Positions 48,539 through 61,789 of a DNA stretch of 64,000 bases are shown here, piece after piece (position 1 is the first letter of the stretch; each line of letters opens with the position of its first letter). The DNA comes from Sipunculus nudus. Its lineage: Eukaryota; Annelida; Sipuncula; Golfingiida; Sipunculidae. The DNA lies in assembly GCA_026874595.1 (NCBI GenBank), contig CM049318.1:62284250-62348249 (forward strand). The letters are read 5' to 3'. The notes under the pieces were generated by a model. It was not told the DNA's origin, ran no database searches, and worked only from the letters and a program-made list of their open reading frames with translations. The translations under genes and the position numbers were made by a program.

Positions 48539-48924
48539 GTCTCGGTTAATCTGTCACGTGACTCAATCAAGAATTTAGGTCAATATGCGCATGATTAAAT
48601 GTGACGTAGGAATCCCTTATTCTGTCCAACACGGACGGCGGTACGGCTGGGTATGAGTAAACCATCACCACTATGCATGGTGTCTGATTCAGAAAACTGA
48701 CTCAGATCTTGTTTTCGACTTAAGTCGGAAGATGTTTTACAGATATCACAGTGTATCCGGTATGACGTCATAACTGTCACAGTAATAATCCAAACTTGTT
48801 AACGGATCCAGTATAAACTATAAACTGTATAAACTTTATTTATTATGCGTGGATTGTACAACTTGTTATAATAACTATAATATACGAGGTAATCATGCAC
48901 TATATGGCTCGGATCGCGGCGTTC

Positions 48925-49030
48925 GGTAGAGTCTTCAGTATAGGGGTGCAGAAAATCGGTGGAAGACACGGAGAAAAAAGACTTTGGACGGGAAACTGCA
49001 ACCCACTCTCATATAGCCAGGCCGGGGATT
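48925..49030 (-). mobile_element. SINE tail related to 9960-10150
   Basis: Minus strand reads GGCTATATGAGAGTGGGTTG, CCCGTCCAAAGTC and TTTTCTCCGTGTC, matching AGCTATATATAAATGAGAGTG, CCCGTCCAAGACTG and GTTTCTCCGTTTTC in the intron 6 SINE. The tRNA-like head is missing. Confidence 0.55.
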
Positions 49031-50299
49031 AGGATAATATTTTTTTTAACATGGCCAATCTGATAATGTTTACAGCTTGGTATTTATAAATACCTTTAAA
49101 TAACGTAAAGATGGTGCGGGATCCTGCCGTAAGCCCCGGATGCCTTTTATTCCTAGTTACCGTCATATGTTTATCATTTATTTGGGTTTGGTTTTCAACA
49201 TAACATTGCAGGAAACTGTTCATAATCTGTTCATAATGTGAACAATCTTATTTCACCTTACGGTTAAAAACTGTTGTGAAACGTCTCGTACTTTTTTGCA
49301 CATAAAGTCTGCTTAACATTAATTCCGTAGCATGTAGCTCTCGCTTTAAACTAAAATGAATAACCGACCATGCTATATATACCAAAGAAACTATATGCTG
49401 GGCTTGAGGGAGACATTAGGATAATTTAACCATGTTTTATTGCTATTGTTGGCATTACATACATATAAAGACAAGACACGGAAAGCGCTGGCAAACGGCT
49501 GATACAGAGAGTACTTCCCGTATGAACAAAAATAAACAGAACAGATTGGACGGAAGGGTAAGACCTCCCGTGGGAGGACTTGGCCAAGTATTACGGCTGG
49601 AGAAAGTAGCAGTCAACCGATATTTGTTCCATCCTTGTCTAGAAAGCAAGAAATTGGCTACGGTCCCCTCAGGGCCCGCTATGGTCGGCACAACCCCATC
49701 AATGATAGCCGTAACTCAATCTTATAATCTATAGCGCAGTAGCGCTTGAATTAAGGCCGGGCGTTTGGCTTTACAGATCGATGGAAACGGACAAGGCCGT
49801 ATGGCAGATCGGCGCATGTATTTTCACTAGCAATATGACGGCAACAGCAAGTATATGTCTGTTGTAAAGACAATAACACGGCCGGGCCTTGTTTGTTTCT
49901 GTTTCTCGCCTGCCAGGCAGACTGTAGCAGTGAGCAACGACCACTATTCCGACCAAGGTCGTCAGTAATATTTAACAAAACACACAGGATTCGGTCCTTT
50001 CCTAAAACACACACGTGAGTTTGGGGAAGACATTATGACGTAATAAAACTATATTGTGGATCCCAAACATTACTGCGGTACCATGTAATATACAGATCCA
50101 GTTGGAATTCGGTAGAAATTGATAAAATGTTGCCATGGCAACGCCACTGGCTCTGTGAGTCGGAGAATGTGCTTGTTAGAGATGGCTCCGGGAGAGCTGG
50201 TAGCCACACGGACGATGAAACATCCATCCAGTATCAAATGTAGGCTCCTTGAGGGTTACTAGAACATCTTGGGACTTGCTGGAGGTACCTTACACCCTA

Positions 50300-50960
50300 C
50301 AATAATAAACACACACACCTACCTAGCGCCAGATTCCTGCTTGCTGCCTTCCGCCCTGCCATAGACCATGGAGCTAAGCGCTTAAAGTATTGATTCTGTC
50401 CTGGCCCACGGGATCACGCTGCAGGAGGGACCCAATCTCCATTGCATAAATTAATTTTCTTAATCAATTTCAATCAATTTCAGCGCACGCACGGTGACGT
50501 CACAGCTTCGAGTGTCACAGCGCTGCTGACCCTTGCTAATTAGATCACGTGATCCAGCCCGTCAATTTGACATCCGAGTGCTGTGTAGGCTGTTTACCGT
50601 AAACACACTATGACAGCTCACGACAGCTAACGAGTTGCCCAGATCGAGGCTGGCTGCGAGCTGCTACCAGGTACTGCCGGAGTGAAACTGAACGTGCTGG
50701 TTCCTAAAGGTTCGCGTAGTCGTTATAATTCAGGCCAGTCCTGCGCCCGTCCCCCCTTCATCAACGAACGGCGAACGTAATTTCCGCCGCAAGGCAGCTC
50801 GGGTTGCCTCTAATTCTCGTCATCAGCTGGCTTCCACCGAAATACCGGGCCTTCTCCTATGCCAGAATGGCAATCACGAACAGCAAAAACTAAAGCTAGC
50901 AATAGCTGAGCTCATTTAGTGAATCCGGTGTCGGCCGTGTACAAGGTGGCTGCCACAAAC
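50300..50960 (-). promoter_or_regulatory. PCGF2/4: Candidate promoter / first-exon region of the PCGF gene
   Basis: GC-richer, CpG-containing block. On the minus strand GGCGCTAG|GTAGGT at about 50328 is a good splice donor that could join the exon 1 acceptor at 41946, giving an 8.4-kb 5' intron. A TGACGTCA (CRE) is at 50495-50502 and a GATCACGTGATC palindrome (E-box) at 50543-50554. Assignment to PCGF is inference; it could belong to a divergent unseen gene. Confidence 0.4.
50495..50502. promoter_or_regulatory. CRE motif TGACGTCA
   Basis: Perfect palindromic CREB/ATF consensus inside the candidate promoter block, 41 bp from a perfect CACGTG E-box. Confidence 0.4.
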
Positions 50961-52230
50961 GACCTCACTAATTGTTGAAAAAATAAAATATATACCATGT
51001 GCCACGACCTCTCCTCAAAATACACTGGCAAACAGATAGGTTACTGCTGGAAACATGCACTGCCAAACCACAATAGAGCAAAATGTTAATGAACAAAAGG
51101 CCGTATATTTTGACACAGAATGAAAACAATATTTTCAATTATGTATGTTATATATCAAATTTAATTTAAAAGTTTTCCGATGACCTACAAACAGCTTCAA
51201 TCTTGTTTTTTTACTCATATGTCTTATTTGTAATGAATGAGCATTTTTTATTAGAGTTATAGAATTGGCATTTACTAGCATAATGTGCAGGAAGAAAACT
51301 GCATTTTCAATTGTATTGAGTTATAATATTATATAACTACACAGTTATACTAAATAATACACGTAAATCTCAAGAGAGATAGTGAGAGAGAGAGACAGAG
51401 AGATCCCCAGCTCAAGTATATATGTTTAAAATATGATCTGATGATAGGGATGGTGTTTCTAAAAATTCGATAAGTATCGAGCGCCAACCATATATACACG
51501 TAATTTCTTTTTAATGTCAATAGTTTTTTTCTGGTATCAGTTAACGCTTACCTAAGGAAAAGAGCCCGTGCATGCATGATATACAATAAAACGTTTAAAT
51601 AAGATCACACTTAAACCAGGGTATCATTATATAAATTATGAAATTTAAAGAACTAATTCAAGAGCCTAAAAGTTTGAAAGAATACACAGGCAAGGTTTAA
51701 GTTATACAGTCTAGATATATTAAATATGACTATATATGTATACCTGTACTGCCCCACGGCGAAAGTTAAAAATGCATGTCATATACTCGTTATATACTTG
51801 ATATGTTTCTTTTTATACCTAATCATTGCACATTTATGGAATGAGCAATGTAATTTCATGTGTAAGATGAAATTCATTGTGAATAAATGCCAGTTAACTA
51901 AGAAGAAAAATTTCCAACATCAATTTATGTTCTTCCAAATATATGAACTTTTTCCTATATCATTGCATGTTAAAGAAATAATCATGTAATAAATCACAGA
52001 AATATCTATACAATCGACCAAAATTGAAATAAATCGATACTGCATGCATGTATGTGTCAATGTATGATTTTGAAATATGAAAGTGATCATAATAAATAAT
52101 ATTTAATTACATAAATGATTATATGACAAATTCATCAATTAAATATATTATTTTTAAAAATATTTGTTTTATGTGTTTTTGGTATCATAAAGAAATCCGA
52201 CATAAAGCGCTATTACTCAGCCATCGGCTG

Positions 52231-52269
<39 letters not shown>

Positions 52270-54550
52270 TATATATATATATATTGGACAGTTCCTCGAA
52301 AAGGTGCATGGTGACGTAAGCCAGTGCATGCATGCTTGGATTGATTGATCGGCCTGTTAGGCCAATGCCAAATTTATATACTGATATTAATTTCCCTTTC
52401 GCTAAATCGCAGCCCTGTGCCAACTATACTGTTTTAGAATTGGAACTTTTCGAAGACACCTCGATTCGGGAACAAAAAAAAATATTCGTGCAAACGTTAA
52501 TCCTCCGGCCTGCATGATTTATGTAGAAGCGAAACAAAAAACATGAGGTTTAATATTATAAGATATATACTGACAATTTTCCAAATATGCTAAAATATAT
52601 CTACATAAGGCACTGAAAGACGTCTTTGAACATCATATTGACTGTCGTAATAAAAAAAAACCAGAAAATTCGCGAAAATTACACATCCGCGAAAGGTCAG
52701 AACTTGCCATATCGAGAAATTTGAGTTTCGCGTTTCATATTATGAATCCGTACATGATGAAATGAGGTTACAAAATCAGAAGCGCTGCATGCAGGGTGCA
52801 TGTATGGACAACCACAATGTATATAATTTCTCGAAAAATAAGATATTAGAAATTTAAACGCGCAAGCATGGGTATTTAGGCCTATTTACCTGAATATTAA
52901 ATGGGGAAGTAAGACAGGACAAAGGCTTATCTGATAAAAAGCAAAATTCCTGATATTGAAATAACTACTATCAACACATTACATGAGAAAATATCATTTT
53001 TTATTGGCTTTGCGATTTTTTTTTTTTTCAAAATATATAATTCTTCGATAAGCAAATTCATGCACTGAAAATTGGGCATGAATTAATCATTTATTTTTAT
53101 TTTTTATAAAATTATTTTCTGAATTGGTAAGAATAATAAATCATAAAACAAAATGCAAGTTACTCATGACAGAAAATTCCTATATACGTTTCACTACTAT
53201 ATATACATGTATGTATAGGGCAAACTGCATTTCAAGAAATGTCCAATTCAATGCACGCGCGTATTTTCATTTGTGCAAAAACTGCAAAAGCATCCTTAAG
53301 ATGTATATGCATATGATACAGTTTACAAATACCTTTCTTGTTCTTTCATTATATACAAATCAGAATCAATAGATTTTGAGTAATTATATGTAAATATTAT
53401 ATTTTTTCCATGCACATAAAGGAAACGAAATAGTGTCGAAGTGGTTATGAGTTATTTTCACTATATATCTATATAGGTTTACCGCCAACTTTTAAGGTCG
53501 CAAATTAGACAATTAGATAATAAATTCACAATACGGAAATCAGGTATACTATATATGCGCCGGCTTATATATCACTTAGTTTAATCGTTATACTCATATA
53601 ATAATTTCGCTTGCGGCTATTCTTTGCATGTCTTGTCTACGTGCATATATACTGCATGCATGTCGTATATATAATTCCCAAGCGTCCTCCCGCAGGTGGT
53701 AATCGTGTATTTGTAAGCACATCATGCAGTGTTTTATATATATATAGCCGATTTCAGATTGAGTCCATGCAAGTCCAAGCCACGTGCATGGTATAGATCT
53801 ATAGTGCCATGCAGTCTATAATTCTGAGTCTTTAATGGGATAAATTCCAGTCCAAGTTCACCTTGTTCGAGTTCCATGCAATCTTTCGGCAATCAAGTCA
53901 AATTCTGAATTCATTTTTTGTTATTAATAACAAGTTAAAACGGAATTAAAAAAGATCCCATTTATCGCCATATTTTCCGTTTAATGATATACGCTAAGTG
54001 TCATGGCAATCTTATATATATATATTTGGAAATGTTCAAACAAATATACAAAATCTTTCCACTTTGTACAGACCTAAACATATTATACTGTGTAATTTAC
54101 AAATATCTAATGTTCAATAAGTAGTTCCCGACATGTGTGCATGTCGAAAATTATTCAAGGGTTCCTAGCATGTTATGGCAAACAAATTATCTGATTTTTT
54201 TGGATTTCCATAATTAATTTTCAAATTTCCAGGGTCATAATTTCGATCTATTCAATATGCACTTACAACCAACATAAATACAGATCCATGCATAGTGGAC
54301 CTATATACATGGCACGCAGTGTTTGAACATGAGGTAAACTAACAAAAGGACCCTATTTTTCTTTCAGGAAGATCGAAGTCCCTGACTTCTCCCGGATTTG
54401 CACCATTTTTTCTGAAATTCCGCGAGTTTTTCCTGCATGACTGGACAAACTTAAACTGATTTTGCAGCCATATCTTCCATGAATTTCAGGAAGACTGGAG
54501 ATTTGACCCTAAATGTATTCTCAAATCTATATTATAATCTTTATTATTAA

Positions 54551-54582
<32 letters not shown>

Positions 54583-55299
54583 TTCTGCAGGACTCTGTCT
54601 CATAAGTTTTCCCGAGTCCGAGTACATTAAACATTCCAAATGTACGAGTCCAAGGTCGCGGAGTGCGAGTCTTTTAAAAATTGTCTTGGATGCGCACTTG
54701 AGTCCAATTATGTGGGGACTCGATCATTGACATGCATGCATACAGTCACGTGGCCATGGCGTCTTGAAAGCTGCATTTGATTGCCTTTATATATATTTCG
54801 ATATAAATGGTCCTGACAGCTATCTCCGGTGACAATTTTATGAAACTGAACGTGCCTACAGGCGGAAACAACATCCTAAGTGAACTGTGTAAAATTTATT
54901 AACTTGTTACTTAATTACTTTTAAAAAAAATTGAATATATTATTAAACTATGTAGCCACGTAGTTTTCTTTGGATTTGGTTTTGTCAAAATTTCTTTAGA
55001 TTTAAAGCAAGATCGCACATCTTTACTGAAAAAAAAATAAGAAATAAGCAACATAAGCATGGCTACATGTTACATAAACGATATGAAACGTATCGACATA
55101 AATGTGTATATATGCAGAGATAATCAACACACCGATATAACATGATCAATAAGTAAATGCCTTCGCAACTTACATAATCAATCACAATAGTTAATCAGAT
55201 TACAGAAACAGGGTAACTATATAGGCGAAGTATGCTTGAAATATTCTATTCATTATTAATATCAAAATAGGAGTATGATGACAACAAAGATCGCTCTAT

Positions 55300-55640
55300 C
55301 TTCCTTCAAATAAAGGTTCGAGACAGTCGCCAAACTGTTTGCTGAGGTGCTCAGACGTTTGTCATGCATGCGCGGAGTGAACGTGGTTGCTGGTGCTCTG
55401 CTGGCCCGTCCGACTTCTCGACTTGACCTCGGTGCTGGGTATATTTCTCGAGCCAACCTGGCAAGGCATCCTGGATCTCTTTGCGCTTTGCAATGCTTGG
55501 TGCATGTGGCACCCATAAAACTTTCTTCACAGACTTCGCTTCTATTTCTCCTAACAATACTTGGAGGCACATTCCTGGAAACAATCTAGCCCTGAACGTT
55601 TGTCGTGATGGAGTCCGGCTTGCTAGAGTCAACATGATCG
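55300..55640. other. GC-richer block with overlapping open frames, unassigned
   Basis: Two minus-strand frames (102 and 94 codons) and one plus-strand frame (80 codons) overlap. Surroundings carry GAGTCC motifs in both orientations (54605-54735, 55609-55665), suggesting a transposon relic. No family recognised. Confidence 0.3.
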
Positions 55641-56804
55641 GCTAGAGCCCCGACTCCACTTTTTTCGTTCGTTCGTTATATCAAAATTCCAACGCGAGCT
55701 CAAAGTTTTTTCCTGAGGACTGTATATAGTTTAACATGCATACGTTGCAAGCACCGGTTCTACATAAAGCACATGTACAGTACACACATTTATACATACA
55801 TATGAAATATATCCTCATATGCATGCAACTTTCTCCACATTGGATAACATTATATATTGTATCATACTCTATTATATTATAATATAATATTATATTATAT
55901 CATGCTATATCAGAATATATTATATCACACTATGTCACCCTGTATTGTGCTCTATTATATTAGATTATATTATCTTATATTATTTTGTATTATTTTATTT
56001 TATTTTATATTAAATATAATATATTATATTTTATTATATTATACAATATTATATAATATCATAATTCTATAATCTTCAAAATCAAGACCCATTATTAAAA
56101 AGGAAATTAAATAATTTAATATCACTCAATATTAAAAGTTACTTTAGAGACAACGGCGAGTGGTCAAGCATGAGCCGACGAGCCAGACCTACGGTGGACA
56201 TGTCATATGAAAAATAACAATTATATGCGTTTGGCGCGTGAATGCTTTTAATCACTTAAGCGGCCAGAAATCGAAGCTATATGCATAAATATCTACATGA
56301 AATGCTTGTGAACTGCAACCATATAATAGATTAATTTACATATAGGTTAGAAATATAGACGCGTCTCCTTCATTGTATTTTGATTTTGAATTACAAGACC
56401 AAATTATTTTGATATATATAAAGTATATATAAGTTAATTGTATATATATATATAGACGTTTTTATGATTTTGACTACACATAAAGAATGCAGAATTAAAA
56501 GTCGACAGGAATAAAAAACAAATTTCTGACTAAGCGAAATCAAATATATGGCTTCTAATCTTTAAAAAAACACGCGTTTTTCAAATAATCTATAGCTGTT
56601 TTTCTTATATATACGTCATAACCAGTGCTCCACACAGCTGTGTTTGCATGAGCTGCCTAAATACATGTGCACATACATGCAGCTGTTGCATATATAAAGA
56701 CCGAACTGTCATTGAAAAAGCTAGGTAATGAATATAAAGATACATCTAAGACTGTTCAAAATCGGGTATATATAACATGTTACCGAGCACATCAATAAAT
56801 ACAT

Positions 56805-56807
<3 letters not shown>

Positions 56808-56864
<57 letters not shown>
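56808..56864. repeat. (TA)n microsatellite, 57 bp
   Basis: Pure TA tract in intergenic DNA. Confidence 0.95.
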
Positions 56865-56867
<3 letters not shown>

Positions 56868-57260
56868 CGTGAAAGTTCATATAATTAACATTTTTGCGTG
56901 CATCTATATAGTATAGCATATATAACATATGCATAATATATATATGTATACATATGCTCTATATGAAATAATTATCACATATGATCTTCACTCTATTATA
57001 TAAATGGGACGCCTCAAGAAAATCAAAATATATCCAAAGCACGTTCTGTATATATTAAATCACCCTCTTTATCTGTTATATAACAAAACGGCCATATCCT
57101 CTCCAGGGGGCGCCACCGTACATGTCATTTGGAATGAAGGGTGGCAGCAGAACCTAATAATTTGCTGTTTTCCGTATAAAAGTTACTCTCTAACATAAAA
57201 AACGCTGATACATTTTATCTTATTATAATATTTTTCACCAAATGACCTATATATTGACTA

Positions 57261-57338
57261 TTATATTATATTATATTATATTATATTATATTATATTATA
57301 TTATTATATATTATTATATATTATTATATATTATATTA
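57261..57338. repeat. (TTATA)n pentanucleotide array
   Basis: Perfect 5-bp units, then TTATTATATA variants. Confidence 0.95.
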
Positions 57339-57437
57339 ATGTTGCATTATTTTGCAATATATTGTAACATATGACGTAATGTTGCACTATTTTCATTGTA
57401 TGATTTAACGTGATGATATATATTATACAATGTTACC

Positions 57438-57487
57438 ATATGATATGATATGATATGATATGATATGATATGATATGATATGATATG
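57438..57487. repeat. (ATGAT)n-type pentanucleotide array
   Basis: About ten units of ATATG, 100 bp from the TTATA array; two different 5-bp arrays side by side. Confidence 0.95.
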
Positions 57488-57778
57488 TTAAGATACAGTA
57501 TTAAATTATATATAATATTAAGTTACATTGCATTATATTATATTATAATTATCTTAAAGTAAGACCAGCTGCGTCAGTACAGGAAGATGAATGTCACGGT
57601 GGAGCCAAACCATCTGTGTACAGGAGTATAGTTAGTGTAGTCTTCATCCGTGGATGAGGCCTTTATGAATATTCAACAGGGCACAGCTGGTGTCCCGTTG
57701 TATAAATTACCCGTATCTGTGTCTATAGTCCACTGCTAGGTCAAATGGTCACCTGTATGTGCATGTGTGAGTACGTAT

Positions 57779-57781
<3 letters not shown>

Positions 57782-57869
<88 letters not shown>
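57782..57869. repeat. (TA)n microsatellite, 88 bp
   Basis: The longest uninterrupted TA tract upstream of the gene. Confidence 0.95.
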
Positions 57870-57871
<2 letters not shown>

Positions 57872-58217
57872 GATAATATGTATAGATGTGTATGACTGAA
57901 CCGATTGCCCAATATGTTCTTATTAATTCTTTTAGGGGACAAGAGAAATTAATATGCCATTTTAACCAGAAATTGTTAAAGTTTCAGAATAAAGAAATTG
58001 AAATAAATGAAGTGCGGTTAAATGAATAAAAGTCACAAAGCCAATATTTAAAACTTAGCAAACCTTAACAGGTTACCCGGGTACAGTGCATGATCTTTAA
58101 TTATACGACAGATTTAAATTCCACTTGTATCCAATACACTGAAAAACACACATATATTTAGGTATTTCTTAAAAGTGGTTTTGGTATAAATGCACAGGGT
58201 ACATGCATGTCAAGGCC

Positions 58218-59010
58218 CAGATCCCGATCTGGACCTATAGATATATCGGCAAATCCTGATCGGGACTCAGTTCGGCCTAAACCCCAAGGCCGGACCAGGG
58301 TTGGACCAGATCCCGATCGGGGTTAAGGCTGGACAGATTTTTTTTTTTTTTTGGGTGGGGGGGGGGTGGGGGTGGGGGGGGGGGGTTGGTTGATCTGGTC
58401 AAGCCTAAATCCTGCAAGACTGCGAGTTCACATAATATTATAAATGACGCCTTGAGCACATGCATACTTCTGATTAAATTCAGGCATATACACCTTAGTT
58501 CAGCCTATACGCATAAACTAAAATCTAATTTCGTCATGAAACAATTTATTTATGAGGTTCCAAACTTCAAATTCATAGTTAGTTGAACAAATAGGACAGA
58601 TACCTGACATGAATTAATTAATGAAATTAAAGAATATTATGATGTTTGTGGCACTTCTGAATTTTTTTTTGTAAAAATTTGAAATATGTTTAACTTGGTG
58701 AAAACAACTTATTTTGATACATACATGCATCATGTTCGATGAATCTAAATAATTGAATTCTGTGTCTTTAATAAAGAAATCACTAAATAAAAATAAACAA
58801 TTTCACATAGATTTGATAATTAAAAAAAAGCCTTAAGGCCATGAAGTTAACCAGTAGATACTGCATATTATATATTTGAGCTGGCCAGGGGGTATATAGG
58901 GGTAGCGATCACCTTCCACTGATTAGTCAGGGAGCCATTCTCCTGAATTGTTGTTAATTGAAGATCAGGATTTAGGCCGGACTGAATCCCGATCGGGATC
59001 TGGTCAAACT
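58218..59010. repeat. Palindromic CCCGATCGGG repeat pair
   Basis: CCCGATCGGG at 58312-58321 and the longer palindrome ATCCCGATCGGGAT at 58986-58999, both within AGGCCGGAC and GATCTGGTC contexts, with a diverged copy at 58218-58232. Together they bracket about 700 bp in partly inverted orientation, as a small mobile element would. Confidence 0.55.
58338..58386. repeat. T run followed by G-rich tract (G-quadruplex-prone)
   Basis: A 15-base T run is followed by five or more runs of three to twelve G separated by single T over 58353-58386. Confidence 0.85.
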
Positions 59011-59904
59011 CTACATCCTTTTAAAGATCTTTCAGCGTGTGCACGAAAGTGAATGCGTTAATATTTAAAAGTATAGTTTTGTTTCATTCTGTACAATTAT
59101 AGGCTCATTCCTTCATTACAGCTTATATACTTTTATAGATTATCTGCATTATTTATATAAATCTTGTCAAGAAATTGTCAAACGGGCATCCGTTGCATGC
59201 ATGCTTGGTGTAACAGATTATAATTTTACAAATTTCTTTCCTGTAACATATTGTAGAAAACATATACCTAATATTATAAATTATTTATACTAGCTACATG
59301 CCATGCACGCATTATTAATTATCAGAATAATAGGACTAAGAGCTACTCCAAACCATGGATTATGCATTCTCATGTATATTCATGATATCAGAGAAATGTT
59401 AGAATTTAAATGTATGTTTAATTCACACACTGTCACGACAAAAGTTTTAGAATATTATGGTATTGATACGAATGAAAACTATATATACAGAAGTAACATA
59501 TTTTGTAACTTCCTAGACTATAAGCCCAAAATGTATGCAATTTGCTATATATATTTATTTTATTATACATTATTATACTAAGTGCTTCTTTTGTAAGCTG
59601 GAGTTCGTCAAAATGTGGATATTTCTTTTGAAGATTTAAATTATTTTGGAGTATCATATCAGAAGATGATATAATTTCTGAGAATCAAGAGACATAATAA
59701 TGGATGACGTTACGCGATATCTATCCAAAAAGCGTATATGAAATATAGTTAACACGGTAAGGTGATTGTATGATTCCAGTTATACACTTACATAAAGATC
59801 GCCTTAGATATCATTCATTTACATTATATTACAAAAATAATCTGACAGAGAGTGAGACATTTTGTAAACTATAGTTTTTTAAAGGTATTAGTCACAGCTA
59901 TTAA

Positions 59905-60060
59905 AGGCAACAGGGGGCTATAATCTAGCCTAACGGGGTATAAAATAGACTAGGACAAATTATACCCCGGGGTATAATCTATAGCCTATAGGTCATTTTA
60001 TACCCCGGGTACAGCCAGATTATACCCGGTCATACAATGAAGGGGGGCTATTCTGCATGA
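59905..60060. repeat. Palindromic GGGGTATAAT repeats
   Basis: A perfect 20-bp palindrome lies at 59959-59978 (ATTATACCCCGGGGTATAAT). Further TATAATCT, TTATACCCCGGG and ATTATACCCGG motifs surround it. Same style as 590-860 and 1140-1195 at the other end of the window. Confidence 0.75.
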
Positions 60061-60628
60061 CCAGCTACACTGGTTTATTCCTTTACAAAAAGGCTTATAC
60101 TATTTAATTTTGATGATTATTCTCTCTGACACTTTAATATTATCGCCCAGGCTGGCACTACCTTGAAAGAGCACGCCTAATATTTCTATGAGATTATGAA
60201 AAGTAAAGCATTTATACTTCATAACCTGTTCGGTTATTTCGTCCTTATTTGGTCAAATGATAACTGACGTTTCCCTTGCATAGACGGGTTGCCACCCATA
60301 GTCATATTTTGAGATAATGTATGACACCCATTAACCAAACAGTAGCAGTTAATTTCGCTCCCGTATGCCTGTGACCGGTGATTATGAACATCGTCAAATG
60401 GACATTAAAATGATGTGAGTAAATAATACACTGTTTTCTCGGATATCTATCCAAAATGCTTATATATGAAATTAGGTTAACAAGGTAAGGCTTTTGTATG
60501 ATTCCAGTTAATTTGGCAGAAGTCTTGTTCTTTTCCCCTATGCTGGCTTACTATATATAGATGGAACTAACATACAATTTAATGACAATGTGCCAAATAT
60601 TAATGTTCATCGTCACGCCTCAGGAACA

Positions 60629-60646
60629 GACCATGCATGCATGGTC
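60629..60646. repeat. Perfect 18-bp palindrome GACCATGCATGCATGGTC
   Basis: Longest member of the CATGCATG palindromes noted in the window. Confidence 0.85.
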
Positions 60647-61613
60647 CAAACCAGCTTGTATGTATAATACCCACCCTTGATGTAAACATAATTTTTATTG
60701 CAAACACGCAGTGAAGATAAGAAAGCAGGTTAAACCTTGATATTAATTCCCCTTCTCTGTATCAAATGTACAGCTAGCTATATATACAGCATAATATCAT
60801 AATTATTATTTAGGATATGTTTAATACCCATCCTAATGGTGATACGGAAATCAAATGTGAAACAAAATGATAAAATATTTCAACAGCAGCTTATGTTGAC
60901 GATCCAAAGGCAGGCAGTAGGAAATGTGACACCAAGATCCTTCAGGAATGTTTCGTAATCCTGCAAAATCGACAAGACTAGCGGCAGCTTCCAAGCAAAC
61001 ATCCGTGTCAGCGTCCCGAGGCTCCGTGCCAGCCACACACGGGCCTGATCAATATCGGCAGCACCTAGCGCCCTTACAGGAAATCAAATTCTAATAAACC
61101 TCGGCAGATTTGGAAGAAGTGGCCCCCTAGCATTTGTTTAGGCAAAAACCGTGCTCGTTTGCCCTCTGGTTCGAGTTAATCTGACGTTGGCTCTTGGCCG
61201 GCTGTTGTAGCAACCTCCCCTGCCTGTTACGTAATGAAACCACGTTAAGTTAGTTAGGACGTGCCTCGGCCGTGTGGAATTTAACGCCTCCTGTCGCAAA
61301 ACGCTGTCATTACGTGCTCAATCGCACAATTCGGGACGAATTAAAGAACACTCACCATTCTACTCGGTGCGACCTTTGACCTTTCTCTCTTGTGATCTGT
61401 CCCTTGGCCATAAATGTTTTTCTTTTTTCGGGGTTTAAGTGCCCCGAAATATTTCCCGAGGAAAAAAAAAATAAGACATGCAGTTGCTATCCTTGAATCC
61501 ATCTGTTCAAAGTTTCTGAGGTGTATAGGCCTATATAAAACAGGTATAGACTGAATGTAACTTATTTACCCAAAGCCAATACCTGCCGAAGATCATACAA
61601 ATAAACACACATA

Positions 61614-61616
<3 letters not shown>

Positions 61617-61670
<54 letters not shown>
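61617..61670. repeat. (TA)n microsatellite, 54 bp
   Basis: Pure TA tract. Confidence 0.95.
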
Positions 61671-61673
<3 letters not shown>

Positions 61674-61789
61674 AAAGTACACACACTTGCTTCACTCATG
61701 CCTGGGTCGTTGGCATTCCGCTGCATGGCATAGGTACTATAGTTACACATATACGGGCTGATAAAAGCACATACTATAATTGATAATAA

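Larger units (their letters stand above)
41947..50300. other. Region upstream of PCGF exon 1, no further coding exon seen
   Basis: Possibly a long 5' intron if the candidate first exon near 50.33 kb is real. Holds (TA)n tracts (43427-43480, 46750-46819, 46939-47019, 47390-47431), the 47-bp inverted repeat, the DR1-containing repeat block, the 23-bp satellite and a SINE tail. Open frames at 49432-49734 and overlapping minus frames are unrecognised. Confidence 0.5.
50961..61780. other. AT-rich region, no gene recognised
   Basis: Contains (TA)n tracts at 52232-52284, 56808-56864, 57782-57869 and 61617-61670, a TTATTATATTA-rich stretch (55860-56060), pentanucleotide arrays, palindromic repeats at 58.2-59.0 kb and 59.9-60.06 kb, and GC-richer blocks at 55300-55640 and 60880-61400. 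Open frames in the latter two blocks are unassigned. Confidence 0.5.

Noticed and set aside
49432-49734. Plus-strand frame of 100 codons with an overlapping minus-strand frame
   Set aside because: No recognisable family and no splice-compatible neighbours; kept only as part of the upstream region description.
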